Of a DNA stretch of 64,000 nucleotides, positions 18,701-27,930 are shown piece after piece. The position numbers and the translations under genes were made by a program. The DNA is taken from assembly GCA_030430455.1 (NCBI GenBank), contig JAUIJB010000001.1:127015-191014 (forward strand). Direction: 5' to 3'. The notes under the pieces were generated by a model. It was not told the origin of the DNA, made no database searches, and worked only from the letters and a program-made list of their open reading frames with translations. Numbering within the stretch: position 1 is the first letter of the stretch; the number at the start of each line of letters is the position of its first letter. Source of the stretch: Verrucomicrobiia bacterium (GTDB taxonomy: Bacteria > Verrucomicrobiota > Verrucomicrobiia > Verrucomicrobiales > Akkermansiaceae).

Positions 18701-21700
18701 AGTACCTCCTGAACACCGCGCCGCAGGTGACCATCAACGCGCCGCTCAACGGGGCGACGGTGGCCGCCGGGGCCTCGGTGGCCTTCAGCGCGACCGCGGT
18801 CGACTTCCAGGACGGCCCGCTCAGCGACGTCGAGTGGAGCTCGAACATCGATGGCGCGCTCGGCACCGGTGAAACCATCAATGCCGGCGCCCTCTCCACC
18901 GGCACCCACACGATCACGGCGACGGCGAGCGACTCGACCCTGCTCAGCGGCTCGGACTCGATCACCCTGACCGTCAGCGCCTCGGCGATCTTCGGCAGCC
19001 TCGAGGCGATCTGGCCCCTCGACGAGACCACCGGCACCCTGGCCACGGACATGGCGTCCGACCACGACGGCACCCTCGCCGGTGGCCCGACCTGGGTCCC
19101 GGATGGCGGCCAGTTCGGTGGCGCGATCGACTTCGCCGGCGGCGCCCAGCGCATCGACGTTCCCTCGTTCGACGTGACCGGCGACGAGTTGACTCTCGCC
19201 GCCTGGGTGAAGCCGGAGTCCTTCGCCGGCTATGCCGAGGAGGCCCGCTACATCTCCAAGGCGAGCGGCACCGCGGGTTCGAGCCACTTCTGGATGCTCG
19301 GCAACTACCAGGGCGACAAGATCCGCTTCCGCCTGAACACGGCCGTTGGTGGCACCGCGACCCTGATTTCCCCGGCCGGGCAGCTGAGCATCGGCGAGTG
19401 GGCGCACGTCGCCGCGACCTACGACGGCGCGACCATGAAGATCTTCGTCAACGGGGTGCAGGTCGCCTCGCAGGCGAAGACCGGCAACATCTCCACCAGC
19501 GGCGCGGTCGGCATCGGCATCGGCAACCAGCCGTCCGGGGCCGGTGACCGTGGCCTGATCGGCCTGCTCGACGAGCCCTGCGTCTTCTCCGCGTCCCTTG
19601 AACCGGCCGACATCGCCATCCTGATGAGCTCCTCGGCGGCGCCGAACACGGCGCCGGAGGTGGTGATCAGCTCGCCCGGCGATGGTGCGGCCTCGACCCA
19701 GGGCAGCTCGGTATCGTTCGCCGCGACCGCGACGGACGGCCAGGACGGCAACCTCTCCTCCTCGCTCAGCTGGTCGTCCGATCTCGACGGCGTGATTGGC
19801 AGCGGAGCCTCCTTCAGCACCAGCTCGTTGAGCGTGGGAAGCCACGTGATCACCGCGTCGGTGAGCGACAGCGGCCTGTTGGTCGGCGCCGACAGCGTGA
19901 TGCTCACGATCGTCCCCGCGGGCGGGGGCTCCGGCGCTCCCTTCTCCGCCGACCTGGTGGTGGCCCTCGAGGCGACCGACGGGGTGGGCGAGACCGGCGG
20001 CGACGTCGAGTACTGGGTCGACCAGTCCGGCTTCGGCAACAACCTGACCCCCGGCGGTGACCCGACGATCGGCACGGCCACAACCCCGAGCGGCCTGCCG
20101 GCGATCAGCCTCGACGGCAACGACAAGATGGAGCGGGAGAATTCCGCCAACCCGCTGCTTGGACTGCCCACGGGTGCCGCCGACCGGACGATGTTCCTGG
20201 TGGCGAACTACACGGGTTCGGAGAAGTGGGCCGGTGCGTCCTACGGCTCGGCCGGGCCGGACCAGGGCTTCGGCTTGATCGTGCGCCACCCGAGCGGTGA
20301 GCTGGTCCTGCAGGGCTACGGCTCGGGCAACGACCTGATTTCCGGCGAGATCGGCATTGGTGCCGGCTGGCTGGTCCAGTCGGGCGTGGTCGACGGCGGA
20401 ACCGGAACCCTCTTCAAGGACGGCGTCCAGGTCGGCCAGATCGTCAACAACTACAACACCGGCAACGACCGCCTCGTGGTCGGCGAGGAACTCGGCGGAC
20501 TCGGCCATGTGACCATGGATGTGGCCGCCGTGCTGATCTACAACCGCGCGCTGGACAGTGGCGAGCGGGCCCAGGTCGAAAGCTACCTCCAGACCAAGTA
20601 CCTGTCCGGTGGCGGCGGCAACACCGCGCCGACGGTGGCGATCACCTCGCCGGGGAACGGCACGACCGTGCCGCAGGGGCTTGCGGTGAACTTCGCGGCG
20701 ACCGCGGACGACACCGAGGACGGCGACCTGTCGGCCTCGCTCGACTGGGTCTCGAGCCTCGACGGTGCGATCGGTGGCGGCGCCGGCTTCTCGACCAACA
20801 CCCTCAGCGTCGGCACCCACACGATCACCGCCTCGGTGAGCGACAGCGGGTTCTTCAGTGGCAGCGACTCGATCACCCTGACCGTGGAGGCCGCCGGTTC
20901 CAGCGCACCGTTTGCCGCGGACCTGGTGCTGGCCCTCGAGGCGGATGCCGGCGTCGACGCCAGTGGCTCGGCGGTCAACGGCTGGGCCGACCAGTCGGCC
21001 AGTGGCAATGACCTCCTGCCGGGCGGCGATCCGACGATCGGCACCGCGACGACTCCGACCGGGATTCCGGCGATCAGCCTGGATGGCAACGACCGGCTCG
21101 AGCGCATCAACGCCAGCGCCCCCCTCACGGGCCTTCCGACGGGCGGGGCCGACCGGACGATGTTCGTGGTCGCCAACTACCTCGGTTCCGAGAAGTGGGC
21201 CGGCGCGTCCTACGGCACGGCTGGACCCGACCAGGCCTTCGGCCTGGTCGTGAGGCACCCGACCGGCGAGCTGGCGCTCCAGGGCTACGGCTCGGGCAAT
21301 GACCTGATCTCCGGCGAGCTCGGCATCGGCGCCGGCTGGCTGGTCCAATCGGGCGTGGTGTCCGGCACCACCGGCACCCTGTTCAAGGACGGGGCGCAGA
21401 TCGGCCAATACACGAACAACTTCAACACCGGCAACAACCGCATCGTCATCGGACAGGAGCTCGGTGGCCTCGGCTACGTGACCATGGATGTGGCCGCGGT
21501 GCTGGTCTACGACCGCGCCCTGGATGCCGGCGAACGGGCGCAGGTCGAGAGCTACCTGCAGGCCAAGTACCTCACCGGCGGTGGCGGCAACACGGCACCG
21601 GCGGTGGCGATCAGCTCGCCCGCCGACGGCTCGTCCGTGGCCGAGGACTCGACCCTGAACTTCGCCGCGAGCGCGACCGACGCCGAGGACGGCGACCTTT

Positions 21701-24700
21701 CGGCCTCGCTGGCCTGGGTCTCGGACCTCGACGGCCCGATCGGCAGCGGCGCGGGCTTCTCGATCAACACGCTCAGCGTCGGCACCCACGTGATCACCGC
21801 CTCGGTGAGCGACAGCGGCTACCTGCCGGGGTCCGACAGCATCACCCTGACAGTCGACCCCAACACCGGATCCGCGGCGCCCTTTGCCGGCGACCTGGCA
21901 CTGGCGCTCGAGTCGGATGCCGGCGTCGATGCCAGTGGCTCGGCAGTCAACGGCTGGGCCGACCAGTCGGGCAATGGCAACGACCTGCTGCCCGGCGGTG
22001 ACCCGACCATCGGCACCACGACCACCCCGACCGGGGCCCCGGCGATCAGCCTGGATGGCGACGACCTGCTCGAGCGGGTCAACGCGAGCGACCCGATCAC
22101 CGGCCTGCCGACCGGCGGTGCCGACCGCACGATCTACCTGGTGGCCAACTACCTCGACTCCGACCGCTGGGCGGGTGCCTCCTACGGTGCCACCGGTCCC
22201 GACAGGGCCTTCGGCCTGATCGTCCGCGATCCCACGGGCGAGCTGGTGTTGCAGGGCTACGGCTCGGGCAACGACCTGATCTCCGGCGAGCTCGGCATCG
22301 GCGCCGGCTGGCTGGTCCAGTCGGGCGTGGTGTCCGGCACCACCGGCACCCTGTTCAAGGACGGCGTCCAGATCGGCCAGTACGTCAACAACTTCAACAC
22401 CGGCAACGACCGCCTGGTGATCGGTGACGAGCTCGGTGGCCTCGGCCACGTGACCATGGACGTGGCCGCGCTGCTGATCTACGACCGCGCGCTGGACGCC
22501 GGCGAGCGGGCCCAGGTCGAAAGCTACCTGCAGACCAAGTACCTCTCGAGCGGTGGTGGCAACACCCCGCCGCTGGTGTCGATCAGCTCGCCGGGCGACG
22601 GTGCCTCCGTGGCCGACGGGGCGAGCGTGGACTTCGCCGCGAGCGCGACGGACGCCCAGGATGGCGACCTGTCGGCCTCGCTGGCCTGGGTCTCGAACCT
22701 CGATGGCCCGATCGGCAGCGGCGCGGGCTTCTCGACCAGCACCCTCAGCAACGGCACCCACGTGATCACCGCCTCGGTGAGCGACAGCGGTTCGCTGCCG
22801 GGATCGGACACGGTCACCCTGGTGGTCGGTGCCCCGGCGAACCCGGACCTGGTCGCCAAGTGGTCCCTCGACGAGATTTCGGGGACGACCGCTTCCGACC
22901 AGGTCGGCGGCCACGACGCCACCCTGCAGGGCGGTCCGGTGTGGCGCCCCTCGGACGGCCAGTTCGGCGGTGCCCTCGAGTTCGGCGGTGGTGCCGAACG
23001 CGCCCAGATTCCGGCCTTCGACCTCGCCGGCGACCAGATGACCATCGCGACCTGGGTCAAGCCGGCCTCGTTCGCCGGCACCGCCGATGAGGGCCGCTTC
23101 GTCTCGAAGGCCAGCAGCACGGCCGGCTCCGACCACTACTGGATGCTCGGCAACTACGTCAACGGCACGGCTGTGCGCTTCCGCCTGAAGACGGCCAACG
23201 GCGGCACCTCGACGCTGGTCAGCTCGACCGGCCAGCTCGAACTCAACCAATGGCACCACGTGGCGGCCACCTACGATGGCGCGAACATGCGGATCTTCGT
23301 GGACGGCGACCAGGTGGCGATCACGGCGAAGACCGGCGCGATCACGGCCAATGGCGGGGTCGGCGTCGCGCTGGGCAACCAGCCCGCGGGTGCGGGCGAC
23401 CGCGGTTTTGCCGGCTCGCTCGACGACGTGGTGATCTTCTCGGCAGCCTTGGATGCCTCTGAGATCCAGGACCTGATGACCATGTCGACCGGCACCCTGC
23501 CGAACTCGGCCCCGACCGTGGCGATCAGCTCGCCGGCGGGAGGCACGGTCAACGAGGGCGCCACGGTGAACTTCGTGGCGACCGCCGACGACACCCAGGA
23601 CGGCGACCTGTCGTCCGTGCTGGCGTGGACCTCGAACCTCGACGGCCCGATCGGCAGCGGCGCGAGCTTCTCGACCAACGCGCTGAGCGTCGGCACGCAC
23701 CAGATCACCGCCTCGGTGACCGACAGCGGCGCGCTGACCGGCAGCGACGTGATCTCGCTGACCGTCCAGACCTCCACGGCGACCAGCACGGCCCCGTTCG
23801 GGGACTCCCTGGCCCTGGCGCTGGAGACGGATGCCGGCGTGGCGACCAGTGGCCCTGCGGTCACGGGCTGGGCCGACCAGTCGGGCTTCGGCAACGACCT
23901 GATGCCCGGCGGCGACCCGACCATCGGCACGGTGATCACCCCGAGCGGCCTGCCGGCCATCCGCCTCGACGGGAATGACTTCCTCGAGCGGATGGATTCC
24001 ACCGACCCGATCACCGGACTCCCGATCGGTGGCGACGACCGGACGATCTTCCTCGTGGCCAACTACCTCGGCTCCAACAGCTGGGCCGGTGTCTCGTATG
24101 GCTCGGCCGGTCCCGACCGGGCCTTCGGCCTGACGGTTCGCCACCCGACGGGCGAGCTGGTCCTGCAGGGATACGGCTCGGGCAACGACCTGATCTCCGG
24201 CGAGCTCGGCATCGGTGCCGGCTGGCTGGTCCAGTCGGGCGTGGTGTCCGGCACCACCGGCACCCTGTTCAAGGACGGCGCGCAGGTCGGCCAGTACGTC
24301 AACAACTTCGACACCGGCAACGACCGCCTGGTGATCGGTGACGAACTCGGCGGACTGGGCCAGGTGACCATGGATGTGGCCGCCGTGCTGGTCTACAACC
24401 GGGCCCTCGATGCCGTCGACCGCGCCCAGGTCGAAGCCTACCTGCAGGCGAAGTACCTCACCGGCGCCGGCGGCAACACCGCCCCGGTGGTGGCGATCTC
24501 CTCGCCGGGCGACGGCGCCTCGGTGGACGAGGGCGCGACGGTGAACTTCGCGGCGACCGCGACCGACACCGAGGATGGCGACCTGTCGTCCTCCGTGAGC
24601 TGGGTTTCGAGCATCGACGGGTCGATCGGATCGGGCGCGAGCTTCTCTTCCAACACCCTGAGTGCCGGCACCCACACGATCACCGCCTCGGTGAACGACT

Positions 24701-26817
24701 CCGGCTCGCTGCCGGGCAGCGACCAGGTCACCCTGGTCGTCGGTGAGCCGACCAACCCGGACCTGGTGTCCAAGTGGCCGCTCGACGAGGCATCCGGCAC
24801 GATCGCCAACGACGTCGTGGGCGACAAGAACGGCTCCCTCCAGGGCGCCACCAGCTGGAGCCCCGCCGGCGGCCGATTCGGTGGTGCGCTCGAGTTCACC
24901 GGTGGCGCGGACCGCGTTCAGGTCCCGGCCATCGACTTTCCCTTCGACAAGATGACTGTCGCGACCTGGGTCAAGCCGACCTCGTTCGCGGGCACGGGCG
25001 CCGAGGGACGATTTGTCTCGAAGGCGACCAGCACGGCGGCCACGGGCCACCTCTGGATGGTGGGCAACTACCTCGACGGCACCGCGATCCGCTTCCGCCT
25101 GAAGGCGGAGGTCGGCGACACGACCACGCTGGTGACCGCGCCGGGTCAGCTTTCGCTCAACGAGTGGACGCACGTGGCGGCGACCTACGACGGAGAGCAC
25201 ATGAGGGTCTTCGTGAATGGCACGCAGGTCTCGATCGTGGCGAAGATGGACGGCGGCATCGCCAGGAACCGCGGCGTGGGGGTCGCGCTGGGCAACCAGC
25301 CGGCTGGCGCCGGCGACCGCGGAATGATCGGCTTCCTCGATGATGTCCACGTCTTCTCGGCTGCGCTTGACGCCTCCGAGATCACGGACCTGATGAACTC
25401 CTCGAGCGGATCGCCCCTGAACACGCCTCCGAACGTGGCCATCAGCTCGCCCGCTGGTGGAACCTTCAACGAGGGAGCGACGGTCAACTTCTCCGGAACC
25501 GCAAATGACGCGCAGGATGGTGAGATTTCCTCGTCGCTGACATGGGTCTCGAACCTTGACGGCCCGATCGGCACGGGTGCGAACTTCTCGAGCAATGCGC
25601 TGAGTGTCGGCACCCACCAGATCACCGCCACGGCGACCGACAGCGGCTCGCTGACGGGCAGCGCCCAGGTCTCGGTGACGGTCCAGGTCTCGTCTGGAAC
25701 CAGCACCGCCCCGTTCGCGGCGGACCTCGCGCTGGCGCTCGAGTCGGACGGCGGGGTGGATTCCACCGGATCCGCCGTCAACGGCTGGGCCGACCAGTCG
25801 GGCAACGGCAACGACCTCTTCCCGGGCGGGGATCCGACGATCGGCACCGCCACCACCCCGAGCGGGGTCCCGGCCATCAGCCTCGACGGGGACGACCTCC
25901 TCGAGCGCGTGAATGCCACCCACCCGATCAACGGCCTTCCGATCGGTGGCGCCGACCGCACGATCTTCCTCGTGGCCAACTACCTCGACTCCGACCGCTG
26001 GGCCGGCGTCTCGTATGGCTCGACCGGTCCCGACAAGGGCTTCGGCCTGATCGTTCGGGATCCGACGGGTGAGCTGGTCCTGCAGGGCTACGGCTCGGGC
26101 AACGACCTGGTCTCCGGCGAGCTCGGCATCGGTGCCGGCTGGCTGGTCCAGTCGGGCGTGGTGTCCGGCACCACCGGCACCCTGTTCAAGGACGGGGCGC
26201 AGATCGGCCAGTACGTGAACAACTTCAACACCGCCAACAACCGTGTGGTGATCGGTGACGAGCTCGGCGGGCTCGGCCACGTGACCATGGATGTGGCCGC
26301 GGTGCTGGTCTACACCCGCGCGCTGGATGCCGGCGAGCGGGCCCAGGTCGAGAACTACCTGCAGGCCAAGTACTTCGCGGCCCCCTCGGCGATCGCCGCG
26401 GGCAGGGCGGTCGTGCCGGACTACCCGCAAGGCTACGAGGACTGGCTCGAGTCGCTCGGCATCGCCGGCGCCGTCGACGAGGACTCCGACCAGGCCGGTC
26501 TCGACAACCTCAGCGAGTATCTCCTCGGCCTCGATGCCTCGGATCCGGCCGACGACGCCAGCTTCCGCCTGGAGATCCGCCGCGACGGCTCGGACGTCGT
26601 GCTGACCTACCCGGAACTGGTGCCGAGCGGGAACTACCACCTTCGGATGAACGAAGACCCGGCTCTGCTGGGCGCTCCGGGAAGTGTCATCGACACGGTC
26701 ACCCGGGCCCAGATCGAGGCCATGAAGCAAGCCGAGCGCGAGCTTCATGAGGTGGCGGTGCCCGTAACGGGCGGGCGCGGCTTCTTCAGCCTCGAATTCG
26801 AGCCGGACGACGAGTAA
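15742..26817 (+). CDS. Giant secreted protein: sugar-dehydrogenase-like head, PKD, nine LamG and eight Ig-like domains
   Basis: The 3691-residue product has an N-terminal signal region (LFGSLLVRLLALGAALLG) ending near residue 50. Residues ~52-465 form a glucose/sorbosone-dehydrogenase (PQQ) beta-propeller with LPDGRLIVLQKKGEI, RGVLDIAVDPNF and YGLRNPFRSRWD. A PKD domain follows (~469-560, FGDGTSSGP), then ~200 residues of Ig-like and Cys-containing sequence. From ~765 to ~3544, LamG domains of two types (A with GNDLxPGGDPTIGT, B with GEWAHVAATYDG-like cores) alternate with Ig-like units (TAPxVAISSPxxG, DGDLSASLxWVSxLDG) in the order A-B-A-A-A-B-A-B-A. The C-terminus has a calcium-type D-x-D-S-D segment and NLSEYLLGLDASDP. 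It is probably a cell-surface or matrix adhesin. Cofactor use by the head domain is not certain. Confidence 0.85.
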   Translation: MSPHPLGEMCRRLVTSLDSLRSRLFGSLLVRLLALGAALLGSLPAPLSAAPPENFYLEELIGGLNQPTSMRFLPDGRLIVLQKKGEILICDVTTNPVQYDVYMDFRDAEHLYGIISGQERGVLDIAVDPNFPAEPYVYVFYTPASGPNGALARVARYTHLENAGGLSSRGDYASEVILWEDTDPYNSCCHYGGGLDFGPDGKLWLTTGDHFFGAYADDVQHAGGGVHRFNKDGSIPADNPYIDGNGPNKDSTVAYGLRNPFRSRWDLETNRFFIAEVGGNAQDVAAEDLHIIQWDEASGRLVDDDFGTGGDNGVFDGIYFGWPTVEGMPPYSDFSNPVIDDVGAPIFSWKHNGTYSAINGGVVYRKDQFPVEFNGAYFYADSTRDFVRYIKFDANGNVSPNPAPDNIDTVNPDGTSYLFDPSPVGRIVSLDTGPDGALYYLSFTDAGGAYGQPNPSTPGSLRRYVYDAGTRPVIEEFTAAPVTGESPVNVSFTLRATDAGGDPMTYTIDFGDGTSSGPVALADGVTVVVNHSYSSDGSYTADLEVSDGVLAAHAEQQLAFGTPPTVTSLTATNDNPVPDPGFFRYGDTITFAATATDSDDNPIDGAQFDWSVQFVRPGNVHPSVEDVTGSSFEFPIPAQGQGFSGGVFYRCFLVVTDNNGLKTTETIDVFPEKVNILFDSEPSGMAVGVNGNRVEFTPFVLDTLVNYDHVITIEDTKCIGGTQYDFVSWSNGPTTSSQMYVAPVDDVILDASFVANGSCTVPPGGELELDGLVLQLESSQSVALNGGSLVAGWLDDSGTGNDFVASGDPQFGAVLTPSGLPAVSLDGDGDLLERVNTIDPVALPAGNTDRTVFMVARHNAASNWAGFTYGNPSGNQAFGLVVKSGTGELALQGYGGGNDLVSGQAGAGAGWVVQSARQYNGEATLFEGGTEIAQFIHNYNTQLGRAVIGEELGGAGVNAMDVAAVLVYDRALNDVERFNVENYLESKYLLNTAPQVTINAPLNGATVAAGASVAFSATAVDFQDGPLSDVEWSSNIDGALGTGETINAGALSTGTHTITATASDSTLLSGSDSITLTVSASAIFGSLEAIWPLDETTGTLATDMASDHDGTLAGGPTWVPDGGQFGGAIDFAGGAQRIDVPSFDVTGDELTLAAWVKPESFAGYAEEARYISKASGTAGSSHFWMLGNYQGDKIRFRLNTAVGGTATLISPAGQLSIGEWAHVAATYDGATMKIFVNGVQVASQAKTGNISTSGAVGIGIGNQPSGAGDRGLIGLLDEPCVFSASLEPADIAILMSSSAAPNTAPEVVISSPGDGAASTQGSSVSFAATATDGQDGNLSSSLSWSSDLDGVIGSGASFSTSSLSVGSHVITASVSDSGLLVGADSVMLTIVPAGGGSGAPFSADLVVALEATDGVGETGGDVEYWVDQSGFGNNLTPGGDPTIGTATTPSGLPAISLDGNDKMERENSANPLLGLPTGAADRTMFLVANYTGSEKWAGASYGSAGPDQGFGLIVRHPSGELVLQGYGSGNDLISGEIGIGAGWLVQSGVVDGGTGTLFKDGVQVGQIVNNYNTGNDRLVVGEELGGLGHVTMDVAAVLIYNRALDSGERAQVESYLQTKYLSGGGGNTAPTVAITSPGNGTTVPQGLAVNFAATADDTEDGDLSASLDWVSSLDGAIGGGAGFSTNTLSVGTHTITASVSDSGFFSGSDSITLTVEAAGSSAPFAADLVLALEADAGVDASGSAVNGWADQSASGNDLLPGGDPTIGTATTPTGIPAISLDGNDRLERINASAPLTGLPTGGADRTMFVVANYLGSEKWAGASYGTAGPDQAFGLVVRHPTGELALQGYGSGNDLISGELGIGAGWLVQSGVVSGTTGTLFKDGAQIGQYTNNFNTGNNRIVIGQELGGLGYVTMDVAAVLVYDRALDAGERAQVESYLQAKYLTGGGGNTAPAVAISSPADGSSVAEDSTLNFAASATDAEDGDLSASLAWVSDLDGPIGSGAGFSINTLSVGTHVITASVSDSGYLPGSDSITLTVDPNTGSAAPFAGDLALALESDAGVDASGSAVNGWADQSGNGNDLLPGGDPTIGTTTTPTGAPAISLDGDDLLERVNASDPITGLPTGGADRTIYLVANYLDSDRWAGASYGATGPDRAFGLIVRDPTGELVLQGYGSGNDLISGELGIGAGWLVQSGVVSGTTGTLFKDGVQIGQYVNNFNTGNDRLVIGDELGGLGHVTMDVAALLIYDRALDAGERAQVESYLQTKYLSSGGGNTPPLVSISSPGDGASVADGASVDFAASATDAQDGDLSASLAWVSNLDGPIGSGAGFSTSTLSNGTHVITASVSDSGSLPGSDTVTLVVGAPANPDLVAKWSLDEISGTTASDQVGGHDATLQGGPVWRPSDGQFGGALEFGGGAERAQIPAFDLAGDQMTIATWVKPASFAGTADEGRFVSKASSTAGSDHYWMLGNYVNGTAVRFRLKTANGGTSTLVSSTGQLELNQWHHVAATYDGANMRIFVDGDQVAITAKTGAITANGGVGVALGNQPAGAGDRGFAGSLDDVVIFSAALDASEIQDLMTMSTGTLPNSAPTVAISSPAGGTVNEGATVNFVATADDTQDGDLSSVLAWTSNLDGPIGSGASFSTNALSVGTHQITASVTDSGALTGSDVISLTVQTSTATSTAPFGDSLALALETDAGVATSGPAVTGWADQSGFGNDLMPGGDPTIGTVITPSGLPAIRLDGNDFLERMDSTDPITGLPIGGDDRTIFLVANYLGSNSWAGVSYGSAGPDRAFGLTVRHPTGELVLQGYGSGNDLISGELGIGAGWLVQSGVVSGTTGTLFKDGAQVGQYVNNFDTGNDRLVIGDELGGLGQVTMDVAAVLVYNRALDAVDRAQVEAYLQAKYLTGAGGNTAPVVAISSPGDGASVDEGATVNFAATATDTEDGDLSSSVSWVSSIDGSIGSGASFSSNTLSAGTHTITASVNDSGSLPGSDQVTLVVGEPTNPDLVSKWPLDEASGTIANDVVGDKNGSLQGATSWSPAGGRFGGALEFTGGADRVQVPAIDFPFDKMTVATWVKPTSFAGTGAEGRFVSKATSTAATGHLWMVGNYLDGTAIRFRLKAEVGDTTTLVTAPGQLSLNEWTHVAATYDGEHMRVFVNGTQVSIVAKMDGGIARNRGVGVALGNQPAGAGDRGMIGFLDDVHVFSAALDASEITDLMNSSSGSPLNTPPNVAISSPAGGTFNEGATVNFSGTANDAQDGEISSSLTWVSNLDGPIGTGANFSSNALSVGTHQITATATDSGSLTGSAQVSVTVQVSSGTSTAPFAADLALALESDGGVDSTGSAVNGWADQSGNGNDLFPGGDPTIGTATTPSGVPAISLDGDDLLERVNATHPINGLPIGGADRTIFLVANYLDSDRWAGVSYGSTGPDKGFGLIVRDPTGELVLQGYGSGNDLVSGELGIGAGWLVQSGVVSGTTGTLFKDGAQIGQYVNNFNTANNRVVIGDELGGLGHVTMDVAAVLVYTRALDAGERAQVENYLQAKYFAAPSAIAAGRAVVPDYPQGYEDWLESLGIAGAVDEDSDQAGLDNLSEYLLGLDASDPADDASFRLEIRRDGSDVVLTYPELVPSGNYHLRMNEDPALLGAPGSVIDTVTRAQIEAMKQAERELHEVAVPVTGGRGFFSLEFEPDDE
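18034..26373 (+). repeat. In-gene higher-order repeats encoding LamG/Ig-like domains
   Basis: Six A-type LamG units start near 18034, 19935, 20904, 21880, 23791 and 25702, and three B-type units near 18990, 22846 and 24757, each followed by an Ig-like unit of about 300 bases (except the last). This gives two periods: about 970 bases (A-Ig) and about 1910 bases (A-Ig-B-Ig). A segment of about 110 bases within the A unit is almost identical at 21282, 22255, 24172 and 26083, well beyond what protein conservation requires. This indicates recent duplication or gene conversion. The repeats could also collapse or expand in assembly. Confidence 0.85.
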
Positions 26818-26917
26818 GCTCTCCCCGGTAGCCCGTCAACGCGCGCGGCGCGCTGGCGGCACCGGCGGACGAGCGACCCTCGCCCGGATCCTTCATCCAC
26901 TTCCTCCCCCCCAGGAA

Positions 26918-27865
26918 ATGACAAGACAACTTCGTACCGAACCATCGATTCCGGATGGCGCCCGCGTGGCCGTCGTCGGGGCGGGCGGCCGGCTGGGTCG
27001 CGCCTTCTGCGACGCGCTCGCCGGTCGTGCCACCGTGTTTCCGCTGTCGCGGCGGGAACTCGACCTGGCCTCCCCGGGGGCGATCCGCAAGATCCTCGGT
27101 GGCCTCGACTTCGACCAGCTGGTGATGACCGCCGCCCTCACCGCGGTCGACCACTGCGAGGACGAGCCGGAGGAGGCCCATCAGCTCAATGCCGAGGCGC
27201 CCGGCCTGATCGCCGGGATCTGCGAGGCCAGGGGCGCCCGGATGGTCCACTTCAGCACCGACTTCGTCTTCGACGGCGGCAAGGAGGGTCCTTACACCGA
27301 GCAGGACGAAGCTTCGCCGATCAGCGTCTACGGAGCCTCCAAGCTCGCCGGCGAGCAGCGGGTTCTCGCGGCCTCGTCGCGGCACCTCGTCGCCCGGACC
27401 TCGTGGGTCTACGGCCCGCACCGCCCGGCGTTCCCGGAGTGGATCGTGGCCCAGGCGGTGGCCAAGGACTCGCTGTCGTTGCCGGCGGAGAAGCTCGGCG
27501 CGCCGACCTTCACCTCCGACCTCGTCGACATGACCCTGCGGCTGATGTTCCCGGCCGGGGGGGAGCCGGCCGCCGGCATCGTTCACCTCTGCAATGATGG
27601 ATCCTGCTCGTGGCGCGACTGGGGCCAGGCCTGCCTCGACCTCGCCGCCGCCGCGGGCGTTCCCCTCAAGGCCCGGGAGATCCAGCCCGGGACGCTCGGC
27701 GACATCGCGGCCTTCAAAGCCCGCCGCCCGGTCAACAGCGTGATGTCCACCGCCCGCTATGCCGACTTCGCCGGCCAGCCGCCGCGGGCCTGGTGCGAGG
27801 CGCTCGCCGAGCACCTTTCCCGCAGCGGGCCGATCCTCGCGCTGCGCGAGCCCGCGCTGCCCTGA
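26918..27865 (+). CDS. rmlD: dTDP-4-dehydrorhamnose reductase (RmlD)
   Basis: A 315-residue short-chain-dehydrogenase-type enzyme with the NAD(P) loop VAVVGAGGRLGRAFCDAL, the T-A-L-T-A-V-D-x-C-E segment specific to RmlD, the active-site strand HFSTDFVFDGGKEGPYTE, and the catalytic YGASKLAGE (Y-x-x-x-K). It reduces dTDP-6-deoxy-L-lyxo-4-hexulose to dTDP-L-rhamnose, the last step of the pathway. The neighbouring rmlB and RmlC-like genes supply its substrate. rmlA is not in the window. The gene begins 100 bases after the giant repeat gene, with AGGA almost touching the ATG. Confidence 0.92.
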   Translation: MTRQLRTEPSIPDGARVAVVGAGGRLGRAFCDALAGRATVFPLSRRELDLASPGAIRKILGGLDFDQLVMTAALTAVDHCEDEPEEAHQLNAEAPGLIAGICEARGARMVHFSTDFVFDGGKEGPYTEQDEASPISVYGASKLAGEQRVLAASSRHLVARTSWVYGPHRPAFPEWIVAQAVAKDSLSLPAEKLGAPTFTSDLVDMTLRLMFPAGGEPAAGIVHLCNDGSCSWRDWGQACLDLAAAAGVPLKAREIQPGTLGDIAAFKARRPVNSVMSTARYADFAGQPPRAWCEALAEHLSRSGPILALREPALP

Positions 27866-27930
27866 GTGACCCGGGCGAACCCGACTCAAGTCCCAGAATA
27901 CCACCCTTCAATCTGCCACCCTTCAAGCAC

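Noticed and set aside
18034..26373. Regular repeats that might suggest a CRISPR array
   Set aside because: The periods are about 970 and 1910 bases and lie inside an open frame encoding LamG and Ig-like domains; there are no short repeats with unique spacers or cas genes.
15787..26748. A stop-free antisense frame of 3653 codons opposite the giant repeat gene
   Set aside because: It mirrors a GC-rich gene with strongly biased third positions, has no domain, signal or recognisable motif, and its repeats are just the complement of the LamG/Ig repeats.
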